From the NCBI GenBank assembly GCA_030684395.1, contig JAUXTT010000004.1:333062-397061 (forward strand): a DNA stretch of 64,000 nt. The letters run 5' to 3'. This stretch comes from Bacteroidota bacterium. Lineage in GTDB: Bacteria > Bacteroidota > Bacteroidia > B-17B0 > Aurantibacillaceae. Below are positions 45,403 through 55,316 of the stretch, one piece after another. Each line of letters begins with the position of its first letter. The stretch's first letter is position 1. The notes under the pieces were generated by a model, which searched no databases, had not been told where the DNA came from, and saw only the letters and a program-made list of their open reading frames with translations. The translations under genes and the position numbers were made by a program.

Positions 45403-45996
45403 TTACTTAATATCAAATTTTACTTTAGGGGCGTTTTCTGCTCCCACCTCTGCCTCAAAGTAGGGTGATTGTGTAAAGCCCCATGCAAAGAAACTTCCCG
45501 GAATTTTTTGAATAGCAGTATTAAACTCTTTACATGCATCATTGTACCTCATGCGCTCAGTACTAATACGGTTTTCACAGCCCTCCAGTTCAACACGCAA
45601 TTCCGAAAAAGCCGCACTTGATTTAAGATTAGGATAGTTTTCGGTCACCATCAATAACCTGGATAAAGCGGATGATAAATCACTTTGTGCAGCTTTAAAT
45701 TTATTTATAGATGCTTCATCTAAATTATCTACATCTACTTTTACCTGTGTGGCTTTCGAACGAGCCTCTACAACGGCAGTTAAGGTTGATTTTTCGAAAT
45801 TCGCTTCAGCTTCAACGGTGGATACTATGTTGGGAATAAGATCCAAACGGCGTTGATATTGGTTTTCTACCTGATGCCATTGCTTTTTTACCTCTTCACG
45901 CATTTCAATGAATCCATTACGTTTGTTACAACCGTAGAATCCAAACATAGCAACAACAATGATTATTGCAATTCCAATTATTGAACCTCTTCCCAT
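45403..45996 (-). CDS. LemA family protein
   Basis: 197 aa. An N-terminal membrane anchor (GIAIIIVVAMFGFYGC) is followed by the LemA helical bundle: VKKQWHQVENQYQRRLDLIPNIVSTVEAEANFEKSTL carries the family signature, then ARSKATQ and the conserved ENYPNLKSS and RYNDACKEFN. LemA proteins are envelope proteins of uncertain function. The Cys at about 23 could be lipidated, though the context is a plain helix. Monocistronic; the terminator is in the neighbouring permease gene. Confidence 0.92.
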   Translation of the reverse strand: MGRGSIIGIAIIIVVAMFGFYGCNKRNGFIEMREEVKKQWHQVENQYQRRLDLIPNIVSTVEAEANFEKSTLTAVVEARSKATQVKVDVDNLDEASINKFKAAQSDLSSALSRLLMVTENYPNLKSSAAFSELRVELEGCENRISTERMRYNDACKEFNTAIQKIPGSFFAWGFTQSPYFEAEVGAENAPKVKFDIK

Positions 45997-46135
45997 TTTT
46001 TTTACGTTTTATAATTTACTACTAATATACATTTTATTTTAGTTGCCGCAGATCAGGAAGATTTTTAAAGATGAAACCAGTGATTTTTTTTATAAATTAC
46101 AAAGTAACTTATCTTGCTAATCCGCAGCTTAATTT

Positions 46136-48034
46136 TTAATTGATCATCTCAACGCTTCTCTTAATGAATTTGGTTAACTCTTCCCCTTTCAGCAAACCTT
46201 GTGAAAGTAAAGCAAGATCAGCTGTTTGCTTTGCCAATTGTTTTTGTTTCTCTGCATCTTTTTCTGCAAGGATCTTAGAAACCAACGGGTGATTGCTATT
46301 TACAACCAACTGGTACATATCAGGCATGGCTCCATAAAAATTCATTCCGCCTCCACCCATAGCACTCATGTCTTTCATACGGCGCATGAATTCAGGTTGG
46401 GTGATCAGCATTGGATTATCTTTTTCACTCATGCTTTCAAACACAACTGTGAATTTCTCTTTCGGAACAACGCTTTCTATAACGGGTTGCAAAGTTTTCT
46501 TTTCTTCTTCATTCAATTTAGAAATCTGCTCTTCATCCTTCTTGATCAATTTATCAACCGTATCTGCATCTACACGAACAAAAGCGGTGTTTTCTAATTT
46601 GCTTTCCAAATGATTGATGTAATGACTTGCCAAGGGGCCTTCCATTACCAACACATCATATCCGCGATCTTTAGCTGAAGTAATGAAACTGTGTTGATCA
46701 ACAGGATTACTTGAATATAAGTAAATAACTCTCTTATCATTATCTGTTTGCAAAGTACTCACATGATTTTGATATTCTTCCAAAGTAAAATACTTACCAT
46801 CTGTATTCTTTACTAATGCAAATTTAGAAGCTTTCTCATAAAATTTCTCATCACTCAACATTCCGTATTCAACAAAAATTTTGATATCATCCCATTTCTT
46901 CTCGAAATCAGCTCTGTCTTTTTTGAAAAGCTCGTCCAACTTATCTGCTACTTTTTTAGTGATGTGAGAAGAGATCTTTTTTACATTCCCATCAGCTTGT
47001 AAATAACTACGGCTCACGTTTAACGGGATATCCGGACTATCGATAACACCACGTAATAAGGTTAAGAAATCGGGGACAATATTCTCTACATTATCGGTAA
47101 CAAATACCTGGTTGCTATACAATTGTATTCTGTCCTTTGGTGTTTCAAACTTATTGCTCAGTTTCGGGAAATAAAGAATACCGGTTAAGTTAAAAGGATA
47201 ATCAACATTTAAGTGAATATGAAACAATGGTTCTTCAAAAACCATTGGATACAATTCTTTATAAAATGCTTTGTAATCTTCGTCTTTAAGATCAACGGGC
47301 TTTTTTGTCCATGCCGGATTCGGGTTATTGATGATGTTATCAACTTCGTCCCGATAGCTATCGGGATCCGTTTCCTTTTCGTCTCCCTCTTTCTTGATCC
47401 AGTCCTTTTTAGTTCCGAATTTAATTTCAACCGGAAGGAACTTACAGTATTTTTTAAGTAATGTTTCTATTCTTGCTTGCTCCAAAAACTCTTCGCTATC
47501 GTCAGCAATATGTAATACGATACTTGTACCACGCTGGGTAACGTTATCAAGTTCTTCAATCGTATATTCCGGACTTCCATCGCAGGTCCAATGAACTGCT
47601 TTTGCTCCTTCTTTATGCGAAAACGAGAAGATCTCAACTTGTTTAGCAACCATAAAAGCTGAGTAAAAACCAAGACCAAAATGACCGATCATGGTATTAG
47701 CCTCCGCTTTATCCTTGTATTGTTGAACAAACTCCTCTGCCCCGCTAAATGCAATTTGAGTAATGTATTTTTCTACATCCTCTTTTGTCATACCAATCCC
47801 TTTGTCTTTAATAGTTAGGGTTTTGGCGTCTTTATTCAATTCTATCTCAATGGTAAGATCGCCTTGTTCGCCTTTGAATTCTCCTAATGCGCTTAAGGTT
47901 TTTAATTTCTGAGTTGCATCGGTAGCGTTACTCACCAATTCGCGTAAAAATATTTCGTGATCGCTGTAAAGGAATTTTTTAATGATTGGGAAAATGTTCT
48001 CTGTTTGAACATTAATTTTTCCGGTTGCTGTCAT
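46136..48034 (-). CDS. htpG: Chaperone HtpG (Hsp90)
   Basis: 632-aa cytosolic Hsp90 chaperone. GHKL ATP site motifs: LVSNATDATQK, DKGIGMTKEDV, GHFGLGFYSAFMVA and the GTSIVLHI end. The middle domain has RGVIDSPDIPLNVSRSYLQ. The C-terminal dimerisation domain ends SVEMIN. Codons for about residues 223-229 (PDSYRD) are the 18-bp dispersed palindrome, in the charged linker between N and middle domains, where extra residues are tolerated. Full length otherwise. Confidence 0.97.
   Translation of the reverse strand: MTATGKINVQTENIFPIIKKFLYSDHEIFLRELVSNATDATQKLKTLSALGEFKGEQGDLTIEIELNKDAKTLTIKDKGIGMTKEDVEKYITQIAFSGAEEFVQQYKDKAEANTMIGHFGLGFYSAFMVAKQVEIFSFSHKEGAKAVHWTCDGSPEYTIEELDNVTQRGTSIVLHIADDSEEFLEQARIETLLKKYCKFLPVEIKFGTKKDWIKKEGDEKETDPDSYRDEVDNIINNPNPAWTKKPVDLKDEDYKAFYKELYPMVFEEPLFHIHLNVDYPFNLTGILYFPKLSNKFETPKDRIQLYSNQVFVTDNVENIVPDFLTLLRGVIDSPDIPLNVSRSYLQADGNVKKISSHITKKVADKLDELFKKDRADFEKKWDDIKIFVEYGMLSDEKFYEKASKFALVKNTDGKYFTLEEYQNHVSTLQTDNDKRVIYLYSSNPVDQHSFITSAKDRGYDVLVMEGPLASHYINHLESKLENTAFVRVDADTVDKLIKKDEEQISKLNEEEKKTLQPVIESVVPKEKFTVVFESMSEKDNPMLITQPEFMRRMKDMSAMGGGGMNFYGAMPDMYQLVVNSNHPLVSKILAEKDAEKQKQLAKQTADLALLSQGLLKGEELTKFIKRSVEMIN
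47349..47366. repeat. tcccgatagctatcggga palindrome inside htpG
   Basis: Perfect 18-bp copy in frame on the minus strand, read as P-D-S-Y-R with flanking Asp residues. It lies in the variable linker of HtpG. Confidence 0.9.
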
Positions 48035-48111
48035 AGTTTTTATGTTTTTTAAAGACGGTAAGAGGTTTTCAAAGCACGTGCCAATGGTTTAATTTGTGAC
48101 AAAATGACAAG

Positions 48112-48142
48112 AAAAAACCCTAATCCTTACAGATCAGGGTTT
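48112..48142 (-). terminator. Terminator of the DegT-ugd operon
   Basis: aaaccctgatc / gattagggttt stem followed by a T-rich run on the minus strand, 20 bases past the ugd stop. Confidence 0.8.
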
Positions 48143-48161
48143 ACCTTAGTTTTATCATCAA

Positions 48162-49472
48162 TTATTTTACAATATCCCTACCAATGCTGCTGTAATAATA
48201 TCCCAACTTTTTCATTTGCTCGTTACTATATAAATTACGGCCATCAAAAATCACTTTGTTCTTAAGCGCCGAAGATACCTTTTCAAAATCAGGGGTACGG
48301 AATAAACTCCATTCGGTACATATAATCAGTGCGTCCGCATTGGAAAGTGCCTGATACGGATCGTCACAGAACGTAATTTTATCGCCTATTAGTTTCTTAA
48401 CATTATTCATTGCTTCCGGGTCGTGTGTAGAAATTGTTGCCCCTGCCGCCAGCAATTCATTGATAATGTATAATGCCGGTGCTTCTCTGATATCATCCGT
48501 ATCAGGTTTGAAAGCCAATCCCCATATAGCAAAATGCTTTCCTTTGAGATCATTATTAAAATAGTTTTTAATCTTTGGAATGATTATAGTTTTTTGTTTC
48601 TCATTTACATCCATTACCGATGAAAGGATCTTGAAATCATAGTTAACTTCCTGAGACGACTTCGCCAGTGCCTGAACATCTTTTGGGAAACAACTTCCAC
48701 CATAACCAATACCGGGGAATAAGAAACGTTTACCAATACGGTCGTCGCTACCAATACCAATACGAACCATATCTACATCCGCACCAATTCTTTCACACAA
48801 ATTCGCCATTTCATTCATAAAGGTGATTTTGGTTGCTAAGAATGCATTAGCCGCATACTTAGTAAGCTCTGCCGACTTTTCATCCATAAAAATGATTGGG
48901 TTACCTGAACGAACATACGGCTTATACAATTCTTCCATTAATTGTTTGGCTCTTGCTGACCTCGTTCCAACAACAACACGGTCAGGTTTTAAAAAATCGT
49001 CTACCGCGTAACCTTCACGCAAAAATTCAGGGTTTGAAACAACATCAAAATCTCCGGGGAAATTTTTAGCAACCGCTGCTCTAACTTTTTCTGCGGTCCC
49101 CACAGGCACAGTACTTTTGTCTACAAGTACTTTATAATCTTTCATTATTTTTCCCAAATCATCTGCAACACCAAGTATATAACTCAAATCAGCACTTCCG
49201 TCTTCGCCCGGAGGTGTTGGTAATGCAAGGAAAATGATTGCGGCTTTTTCTACAGCTTCATTCAGGTTGGTTGTAAACTTTAATCTTCCTGCTTTAATAT
49301 TTCTATGAAACAAAACATCCAAATGAGGTTCGTAAATCGGAACTTCACCATTACGCATTTTGTTTACTTTTTCTTCGTTGATATCTACACAAATTACCGT
49401 GTTACCCGTTTCGGCTAAGCATGTACCTGTTACCAAACCTACATATCCTGTTCCTACTACTGCTATATTCAT
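48162..49472 (-). CDS. ugd: UDP-glucose/GDP-mannose 6-dehydrogenase family (UDP-glucose 6-dehydrogenase)
   Basis: 436 aa. NAD-dependent two-step oxidation of a nucleotide sugar to the uronic acid, giving precursors for capsule or LPS glycans. Motifs: N-terminal VVGTGYVGLVTGTCLAE, VPVGTAEKV, NPEFLREGYAVDDF, the catalytic Cys in GIGYGGSCFPKDV, and WGLAFKPDTDD. The UDP-glucose specificity is inferred from overall similarity; UDP-ManNAc or GDP-mannose remain possible. The second gene of an operon, 28 bases after the DegT aminotransferase. Confidence 0.92.
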   Translation of the reverse strand: MNIAVVGTGYVGLVTGTCLAETGNTVICVDINEEKVNKMRNGEVPIYEPHLDVLFHRNIKAGRLKFTTNLNEAVEKAAIIFLALPTPPGEDGSADLSYILGVADDLGKIMKDYKVLVDKSTVPVGTAEKVRAAVAKNFPGDFDVVSNPEFLREGYAVDDFLKPDRVVVGTRSARAKQLMEELYKPYVRSGNPIIFMDEKSAELTKYAANAFLATKITFMNEMANLCERIGADVDMVRIGIGSDDRIGKRFLFPGIGYGGSCFPKDVQALAKSSQEVNYDFKILSSVMDVNEKQKTIIIPKIKNYFNNDLKGKHFAIWGLAFKPDTDDIREAPALYIINELLAAGATISTHDPEAMNNVKKLIGDKITFCDDPYQALSNADALIICTEWSLFRTPDFEKVSSALKNKVIFDGRNLYSNEQMKKLGYYYSSIGRDIVK

Positions 49473-49500
49473 AAATATATTTAGATATTTAATTTCTGAT

Positions 49501-50661
49501 TTAAGATTTATTTAAAAATTCCAATACATTATCTGTAATGTAATTCAAAGTTTCCTGATCTAATTCCGTATGCATTGGTAATGATATTACAGATGCACAC
49601 AATTTTTCAGTTACCGGAAAATCACCTGATTTGTATCTATCGCTTTTGTATGCGTTTTGCATGTGCAAGGGAATAGGATAATAGATCATAGAAGGTATAT
49701 TTCTTTCCGCAAGATATTCGCGCATTTTGCCCCGATAGCTATCGGGGCTGTCAACACCATTCAACTGCAAGGTGTACTGATGAAATACATGTGTGGAGTT
49801 TTTAACCCTTACCGGAATTTTTACTTTTGGATGATTAGCTAATACTTTATCATAATGAGCCGCAGCCCTGTTTCTCGCTGCTGCGTATTCATCCAAATGT
49901 TTCAATTTCACTTTCAATACGGCCGCCTGTATGGTATCCAGGCGTGAGTTCACTCCTAAAACATCGTGTACATATTGAACAGATTGACCGTGGTGGGCAA
50001 TCATCTTCAATTTCTTAGCGAGCTCATCATCGTTGGTGTATATCGCTCCACCGTCTCCATAACAACCTAAGTTTTTGCTGGGAAAAAAAGATGTACAGCC
50101 AATGGTTCCAATTGTTCCTGCTTTGTGTTTACTGCCATCCTTCATTACATAATCAGCCCCAATTGCCTGGGCTACGTCTTCTATCACATACAGATTATGT
50201 TTTTTAGCCAAAGCTATTATCTCTTCCATCTCGGCACATTGCCCATACAAATGAACCGGAACAATGGCTTTAGTTTTAGGAGTAATTGCCTTTTCTATAG
50301 CAGCAACATCAATAGTGAAGGTATCAGGGTATACATCAACCAATACAGGTGTTAAACCCAATAAACCTATTACTTCGGCGGTTGCAACGTAAGTAAAATT
50401 TGCTGTTATCAATTCATCGCCCGGCTTCAAATCCAAAGCCATCATGGCAATCTGAAGAGCATCTGTACCGTTAGCACATGGTATCACATACTTTACACTC
50501 AAATACTTTTCCAAATCAGACTGAAATTCTTTTACAGCAGGGCCGTTAATAAAGGCTGTATTTTCAATTACTTCATTGATTCCTTTATCAACTTCTTCTT
50601 TAATTTTCAGATATTGACCTTTTAGATCAACCATCTGTATTTTTTTTGTGATTGTAGCCAT
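49501..50661 (-). CDS. DegT/DnrJ/EryC1/StrS aminotransferase
   Basis: 386-aa PLP-dependent sugar aminotransferase that aminates a keto nucleotide sugar, using Glu as donor. PLP-binding features: CANGTDALQIAMMAL, DVAQAIGA and the Schiff-base Lys in SFFPSKNLGCYGDGG. Near residue 305 the codons for PDSYRG are the dispersed palindrome (49729-49748). The protein continues normally after it. It is the first gene of the operon with ugd, so both act in making an amino or uronic sugar for surface polysaccharide. An alternative start is the Met in MVDLKGQ. Confidence 0.93.
   Translation of the reverse strand: MATITKKIQMVDLKGQYLKIKEEVDKGINEVIENTAFINGPAVKEFQSDLEKYLSVKYVIPCANGTDALQIAMMALDLKPGDELITANFTYVATAEVIGLLGLTPVLVDVYPDTFTIDVAAIEKAITPKTKAIVPVHLYGQCAEMEEIIALAKKHNLYVIEDVAQAIGADYVMKDGSKHKAGTIGTIGCTSFFPSKNLGCYGDGGAIYTNDDELAKKLKMIAHHGQSVQYVHDVLGVNSRLDTIQAAVLKVKLKHLDEYAAARNRAAAHYDKVLANHPKVKIPVRVKNSTHVFHQYTLQLNGVDSPDSYRGKMREYLAERNIPSMIYYPIPLHMQNAYKSDRYKSGDFPVTEKLCASVISLPMHTELDQETLNYITDNVLEFLNKS
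49729..49748. repeat. ccccgatagctatcgggg palindrome inside the DegT gene
   Basis: A 20-bp perfect palindrome (with outer g..c), in frame as P-D-S-Y-R-G on the minus strand, near the C-terminal third of the aminotransferase. Confidence 0.9.
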
Positions 50662-50796
50662 TTTTATTGATGGGCGAAGATACCAAATTATGATAATAAT
50701 ACATATATTTAAATCGTAAACATTTGGTGAAGTTTACGGCTAAATAAGGCTTGTTAACGATGGTTTAGCGGAATAATTGTATAAAGAAGGTATTTT

Positions 50797-51765
50797 ATGA
50801 AAAAAATTGCAGTTTTTACATCAGGTGGAGATTCTCCGGGAATGAATGCTTGTATCAGAGCGGTGGTTCGCACAGCTTGTTTCCACGATCTGGAGATAAT
50901 GGGAATTATACATGGTTATGAAGGGATGATAAATGACGAATTTGTTCCTTTGGATAAAAAATCAGTTTCCAATATCATACAACGTGGTGGAACCATCCTG
51001 AAAACGGCCCGGAGTAAACGTTTTATGACGCAGGAAGGCATGAAGAAAGCTTATCAAAATCTAAAAAAACATAAGATAGAAGCTGTAGTTGCCATTGGTG
51101 GAAACGGAACATTTACAGGTGCTGAAGAATTTAGTAATATCTACCCCATTAATATTGTTGGTTGCCCCGGAACAATTGATAACGATCTTGTAGGTACCGA
51201 TTTTACCATTGGATACGATACGGCAATTAATACGGTTGTAGATGCTGTAGATAAAATCCGGGATACAGCAGAAAGTCACGACCGTGTTTTTATTGTAGAA
51301 GTAATGGGCCGTGATGCAGGTTTGATTGCATTAAGAAGTGGTATTGCAGCAGGAGCCGAAGGCATTTTAATCCCGGAAAGTAAAAATGATATTGAAAAAC
51401 TATTGAAACGTTTAGCAAAAAGCCGTAAAGACAAAGCAAGTAAAATTATTATGGTGGCGGAAGGTGATGAAAGCGGTGGAGCATATAAAGTAGCTGAGCG
51501 TATCAAAGAGAAGTATCCGAATTATGATGTTCGGGTTTCTGTTTTAGGACATATACAGCGGGGTGGGTCTCCAACCTGTATGGAACGTGTAAATGCAAGC
51601 AGAATGGGTTATGCAGCTGTGCAGGCTTTATTAGATGGAAAGAAAAATGTGATGATAGGAATTGTAAATAAACATATACATCATACTCCTTTCAGCAAAG
51701 CAATCAAACACATTGAGGAATTAAATCCTGAATTGCTGAAGATGATGGAAATCCTGTCGATGTGA
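50797..51765 (+). CDS. pfkA: 6-phosphofructokinase
   Basis: 322 aa, group A PFK. Phosphorylates fructose-6-phosphate to the 1,6-bisphosphate, committing step of glycolysis. Seen: TSGGDSPGMNACIRAV, the GGNGTFTGAEEF loop, CPGTIDNDLVGTD with the catalytic Asp, VEVMGRDAG, and GHIQRGGSPTC. Residues corresponding to the ATP/PPi discriminators are Gly (GNG) and Gly (PGT), as in ATP-dependent enzymes. The Asp of E. coli GGDG is Asn here. A paralogue starts at 63561. It is followed by a large inverted repeat. Confidence 0.95.
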   Translation: MKKIAVFTSGGDSPGMNACIRAVVRTACFHDLEIMGIIHGYEGMINDEFVPLDKKSVSNIIQRGGTILKTARSKRFMTQEGMKKAYQNLKKHKIEAVVAIGGNGTFTGAEEFSNIYPINIVGCPGTIDNDLVGTDFTIGYDTAINTVVDAVDKIRDTAESHDRVFIVEVMGRDAGLIALRSGIAAGAEGILIPESKNDIEKLLKRLAKSRKDKASKIIMVAEGDESGGAYKVAERIKEKYPNYDVRVSVLGHIQRGGSPTCMERVNASRMGYAAVQALLDGKKNVMIGIVNKHIHHTPFSKAIKHIEELNPELLKMMEILSM

Positions 51766-51768
51766 TCC

Positions 51769-51876
51769 AGTGGCTTCGGCTACGCTCAACCACCTTATTA
51801 TTTCGTAAAGATTGAGCTCTATTCAGCCTCCATTATAAAGACCTTGTAAGGTGGTTGAGCGTAGTCGATGCCACAT
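51769..51876. repeat. Large inverted repeat after pfkA
   Basis: agtggcttcggctacgctc plus aaccacctta (51769-51797) and its near-complement (51847-51874, gagcgtagtcgatgccac) flank about 50 bases. The arms hold the dispersed GCTACGCTCAACCACC motif. It is likely to form a transcript-ending hairpin for pfkA. Confidence 0.8.
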
Positions 51877-51914
51877 AAAAAAAGCCCGAATGCAATGCAA
51901 ACGGGCTTAGTTTT
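51877..51914 (-). terminator. Terminator of rpsT
   Basis: aagcccg / cgggctt stem with a run of seven T on the minus strand, 14 bases past the rpsT stop. Confidence 0.9.
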
Positions 51915-51927
51915 GTTGTTCAAAATA

Positions 51928-52182
51928 TTAACTAAGAGATGTTGCTCTACGCGCGATCTTTGATTTCAAGTTTGATGCTTTGTTTTTGTGAATGATGTTA
52001 CGTTTTGCCAATTTATCTAACATTGAAGATACTTTTGGTAACAACTCAACAACTTCTTTTTTATCAGTTGATGTGCGTAATTTTTTCAAAAAAGTACGTG
52101 CAGTTTTTGCGTAATATCTGTTTATCAAACGTTTTGCGTCGTTTGATCTGATTCTTTTGATTGAAGACTTATGATTTGCCAT
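51928..52182 (-). CDS. rpsT: 30S ribosomal protein S20
   Basis: 84-aa Lys/Arg-rich helical protein that binds 16S rRNA early in small-subunit assembly. The S20 start [12 protein letters not shown] and the downstream [16 protein letters not shown] are characteristic. Monocistronic, with its own promoter (52218-52247) and terminator. No abnormality. Confidence 0.97.
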   Translation of the reverse strand: MANHKSSIKRIRSNDAKRLINRYYAKTARTFLKKLRTSTDKKEVVELLPKVSSMLDKLAKRNIIHKNKASNLKSKIARRATSLS

Positions 52183-52217
52183 TCTTTAATAAATTTCGTT
52201 CTTTTAATTTTGGACTG

Positions 52218-52247
52218 CAAAGATAGAGCTTTTTTTGATTCTGCAAG
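52218..52247 (-). promoter_or_regulatory. Promoter of rpsT
   Basis: On the minus strand: CTTG (52244-52247), 18 bases, TATCTTTG (52218-52225), close to the Bacteroidota consensus, 36 bases before the ATG. Confidence 0.65.
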
Positions 52248-52303
52248 TGTTCATAACAAATAAATTAAAATTATTCTTATTCCCTTATTTTTGTGAGAGA
52301 GAT

Positions 52304-53395
52304 ATGTTAAAAATATTCACAAAATACTATATATCAATAATTTGTATTATTTCTTTAACTAATGGATTTGCTCAAACCATTTACGATAAGAACCTTGTTC
52401 CTAATGGAAGTTTTGAGAATTTCAAGAAAAAGTCTTCTTCGATCAAATCAGCTGTGCCATGGCAACAAATTGCCAGTGTAGATTATTATCAAAGTCCTTT
52501 GCAAAATGATACTTCTCGCTTTAAAGGCGCACGCACCGGAGATTGTTATGCGGGATTAAGATTTCAAAAAAAATACAAAGAATTTATGCAGGTAAAATTA
52601 GCCGAACCTTTAAAGAGAGGGGCTAAATATGAGTTTGAAATGTATGTAAGACTTGGTTTTTGGAGTAATGCCTTGTTAAAATCGGTAGGAGCACATTTTT
52701 CTAAAACTGGTTATCAGGGTCTCAATGGCTTAAGTAAAACCAATGTAATTGATAGTGTTTGTAAAAAAGGTGGCTTTTACAATAACTGCGATTGGATCAA
52801 AATTGCAGGTGTTTATATTGCTGATGGAGGTGAAAAATACTTAACCATAGGTAATTTTTCTGAAAATGTGCGTAAAGACATGATAAAAGAAAACGCTTTA
52901 AAAATGGGGTTTAAAGAAGCTTATTACTTTGTAGATGATGTTTCCCTGAAACGTATGAAACCAAAGGAAGACGAAATAAAAATCGTTATTGTTGGAAGCA
53001 GCCTTGACGAAAAAGAAGATTCCGTTTTAGAAGTTAAAACCGACATAAAAGTTGGTGATAAGGTTGTACTGAAAAATATAAACTTTGGAAACGGCCATTA
53101 TTATATTACTTCTGAATCTTTTCCTGAGCTGAATAAATTGGTTCAATACATGCTTCGTCATCCCGGAATGGAGATACGAATTAACGGGCATTCGGATAAT
53201 TCAGGTTCTCCACGTAAAAATCAAAAATTGTCAGAGCAACGTGCGCGTACAGTATTTGAATACCTGATAAGTAAAGGTGTGCAGAATAAAATGTATTTTA
53301 AAGGATTTGGAGATACTCAACCTATTGCAACCAATGACACGGATATTGGGAAGGCATTAAACAGGCGGGTTGAATTTGAAATTATCAAGCAGTAA
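52304..53395 (+). CDS. OmpA-family outer-membrane protein with N-terminal carbohydrate-binding-like domain
   Basis: 363 aa from ATG 52304, preceded by a purine-rich gagagag and a TATTTTTG -7 box (52286-52293). There is a signal peptide (ending NGFAQ). A jelly-roll-like domain has NLVPNGSFENF and later YYFVDDVSLKRM, the pattern found in Bacteroidota OmpA proteins. The C-terminal OmpA domain binds peptidoglycan, with INGHSDNSGSPRKNQKLSEQRA and the final NRRVEFEI. It should tether outer membrane to cell wall. Confidence 0.9.
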   Translation: MLKIFTKYYISIICIISLTNGFAQTIYDKNLVPNGSFENFKKKSSSIKSAVPWQQIASVDYYQSPLQNDTSRFKGARTGDCYAGLRFQKKYKEFMQVKLAEPLKRGAKYEFEMYVRLGFWSNALLKSVGAHFSKTGYQGLNGLSKTNVIDSVCKKGGFYNNCDWIKIAGVYIADGGEKYLTIGNFSENVRKDMIKENALKMGFKEAYYFVDDVSLKRMKPKEDEIKIVIVGSSLDEKEDSVLEVKTDIKVGDKVVLKNINFGNGHYYITSESFPELNKLVQYMLRHPGMEIRINGHSDNSGSPRKNQKLSEQRARTVFEYLISKGVQNKMYFKGFGDTQPIATNDTDIGKALNRRVEFEIIKQ

Positions 53396-53471
53396 ATAGT
53401 TGAATTGTTCATTAGTAAATAGTTTAAGGGATTCAATAAACTAATTACCAATTAACCTAATAAACAAACAT

Positions 53472-54812
53472 ATGTCATCAATTATTAAAAACGACAAAAA
53501 AACAATCCGCGCCTGGACTTTTTATGACTGGGCGAATTCTTCTTTTCCTTTGGTAATTAACTCAGCAATATTTCCTGCTTTTTATGAGTATCAAACTACG
53601 GTAAGAGATGAGCAAGGTCAAATTATTAATGATACAGTAAATGTTTTAGGACATACCTTTAAAAATACTGAACTGTATTCTTATTTTGTTTCTCTTGCGC
53701 TGTTGGTTGTTTGCTTTACAGCACCTATCCTTTCCGGTATTGCAGATTATAGAGGTAATAAAAAAAGATTTCTTGCGCAATTTTGCATATTGGGATCCTT
53801 TTCTTGTGCCGGGTTATTTTTCTTCGATAAAAATCACATGATTCTTTCCATGATACCATTTTTAACTGCAACCATAGGTTATTGGGGAAGCTTGGTTTTT
53901 TACAATGCTTACCTTCCAGAAATTGCAACTGTGGATATGCAGGATAAGGTGAGTGCAAAAGGTTTTGCATTAGGTTATATTGGAAGCTCAATCTTGCTTA
54001 TTATTAATTTGGTACTTATAACCCTTGGTTCTAAGGCAAAAGAAGCCGGAGGAGAAAATTTTTATCCTGCTAAATATGCTTTTATTACTGTAGCTATCTG
54101 GTGGTTTTGTTTTGCTCTTTATACCTTAAGAAATTTGCCAAAAGGAATAGGAAATGGATCAGGTGAAAAACAAAAGAATGTTCTTTCAAAAGGGTTTAAA
54201 GAATTACTTAAAGTTTTCAGAGAGCTAAAAGATCAAACTGCTTTAAAACGTTTTCTCCGCTCCTACTTCTTTTATAACATGGGTGTACAAACCGTTATGT
54301 ATATGGCAACATTATTTGCAGCCAAAGAAATAGATTGGCCAAGTGAAGATTATAAAAAAACTGCTTTAATTGTGAGCATACTATTGATCCAATTTTTGGG
54401 TGTAGCGGGTTCCTTTCTTTTTTCATGGGTTTCAAGTAAAATAGGAAATGTAAAAGCTCTTGGTATCGCCATTTTCATTTGGATTCTTATCTGTGTAAGT
54501 GTGTTCTTATTCATTAATACACCAGTTGAATTCTATTGTGTGGCGGCAAGTGTAGGATTGGTGATGGGTGGAATACAGGCCTTATCGAGAAGTACTTACT
54601 CTAAACTTTTACCGGAAACAAAAGATCATGCTAGTTATTTTAGCTTTTTTGATGTTACTGAAAAAATCGGGATTGTAGTTGGAACATTTAGTTTTGGACT
54701 AATTGAAGGTTTAACAGGAAGTATGCGCCAGTCTGTATTAGCATTGATCTCCTTTTTTGCGATTGGATTCATTCTGTTACTTTTTATCCCTAAAAAGAAA
54801 AGCATAGCTTAA
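53472..54812 (+). CDS. MFS transporter of the UMF1 (Atg22-like) family
   Basis: 446-aa inner-membrane protein with about twelve transmembrane helices. The N-terminal [18 protein letters not shown] is the hallmark of the UMF1 family, and [17 protein letters not shown] is conserved in the second half. Relatives export amino acids in fungi; the substrate here is unknown. The charged central loop ([18 protein letters not shown]) separates the two six-helix halves. Monocistronic. Confidence 0.93.
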   Translation: MSSIIKNDKKTIRAWTFYDWANSSFPLVINSAIFPAFYEYQTTVRDEQGQIINDTVNVLGHTFKNTELYSYFVSLALLVVCFTAPILSGIADYRGNKKRFLAQFCILGSFSCAGLFFFDKNHMILSMIPFLTATIGYWGSLVFYNAYLPEIATVDMQDKVSAKGFALGYIGSSILLIINLVLITLGSKAKEAGGENFYPAKYAFITVAIWWFCFALYTLRNLPKGIGNGSGEKQKNVLSKGFKELLKVFRELKDQTALKRFLRSYFFYNMGVQTVMYMATLFAAKEIDWPSEDYKKTALIVSILLIQFLGVAGSFLFSWVSSKIGNVKALGIAIFIWILICVSVFLFINTPVEFYCVAASVGLVMGGIQALSRSTYSKLLPETKDHASYFSFFDVTEKIGIVVGTFSFGLIEGLTGSMRQSVLALISFFAIGFILLLFIPKKKSIA

Positions 54813-54874
54813 TTCAATCATCAAATCAACACATTACCAAATTATTTCTATCTTTGCCCTCCAAAAAACAAAAA

Positions 54875-55294
54875 ATGGCAGGAACTATAACATTTACCAT
54901 GATTAAACCGGATGCTGTTGAAGCTAACAACATCGGACCTATTTTAGCAAAAATCAACGAAGGCGGCTTCCGTATCGTAGCGATGAAATACCTTCACTTA
55001 ACAAAAGAACAAGCTGGTCTTTTTTATGAAGTTCACAAAGAGCGTCCTTTTTATGGAGAGTTAGTAGATTATATGAGTGCAGGACCAATTGTTGCTGCAG
55101 TTCTTTCCAAAGAAAATGCGGTTGCTGATTACAGAACATTGATCGGAGCTACTGATCCAACTAAAGCTGAAAAAGGTACAATCCGCAACTTATTCGCTAA
55201 ATCTATTGCTGCTAACGCAGTTCATGGATCTGACAGTGATGAAAATGCTAATATTGAAGCAAATTTCTTCTTTTCTAAATTAGAGCGTTTCTAA
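54875..55294 (+). CDS. ndk: Nucleoside-diphosphate kinase
   Basis: 139 aa from ATG 54875 ([15 protein letters not shown]). Transfers the gamma phosphate between nucleoside triphosphates via a phospho-His. The active-site His is in [29 protein letters not shown] and the RNLFA segment match the family. A -7 box TATCTTTG (54849-54856) precedes it. It is followed by a terminator whose loop carries a dispersed repeat. Confidence 0.97.
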   Translation: MAGTITFTMIKPDAVEANNIGPILAKINEGGFRIVAMKYLHLTKEQAGLFYEVHKERPFYGELVDYMSAGPIVAAVLSKENAVADYRTLIGATDPTKAEKGTIRNLFAKSIAANAVHGSDSDENANIEANFFFSKLERF

Positions 55295-55316
55295 TTTTCT
55301 GAAAGAAAAATATATC

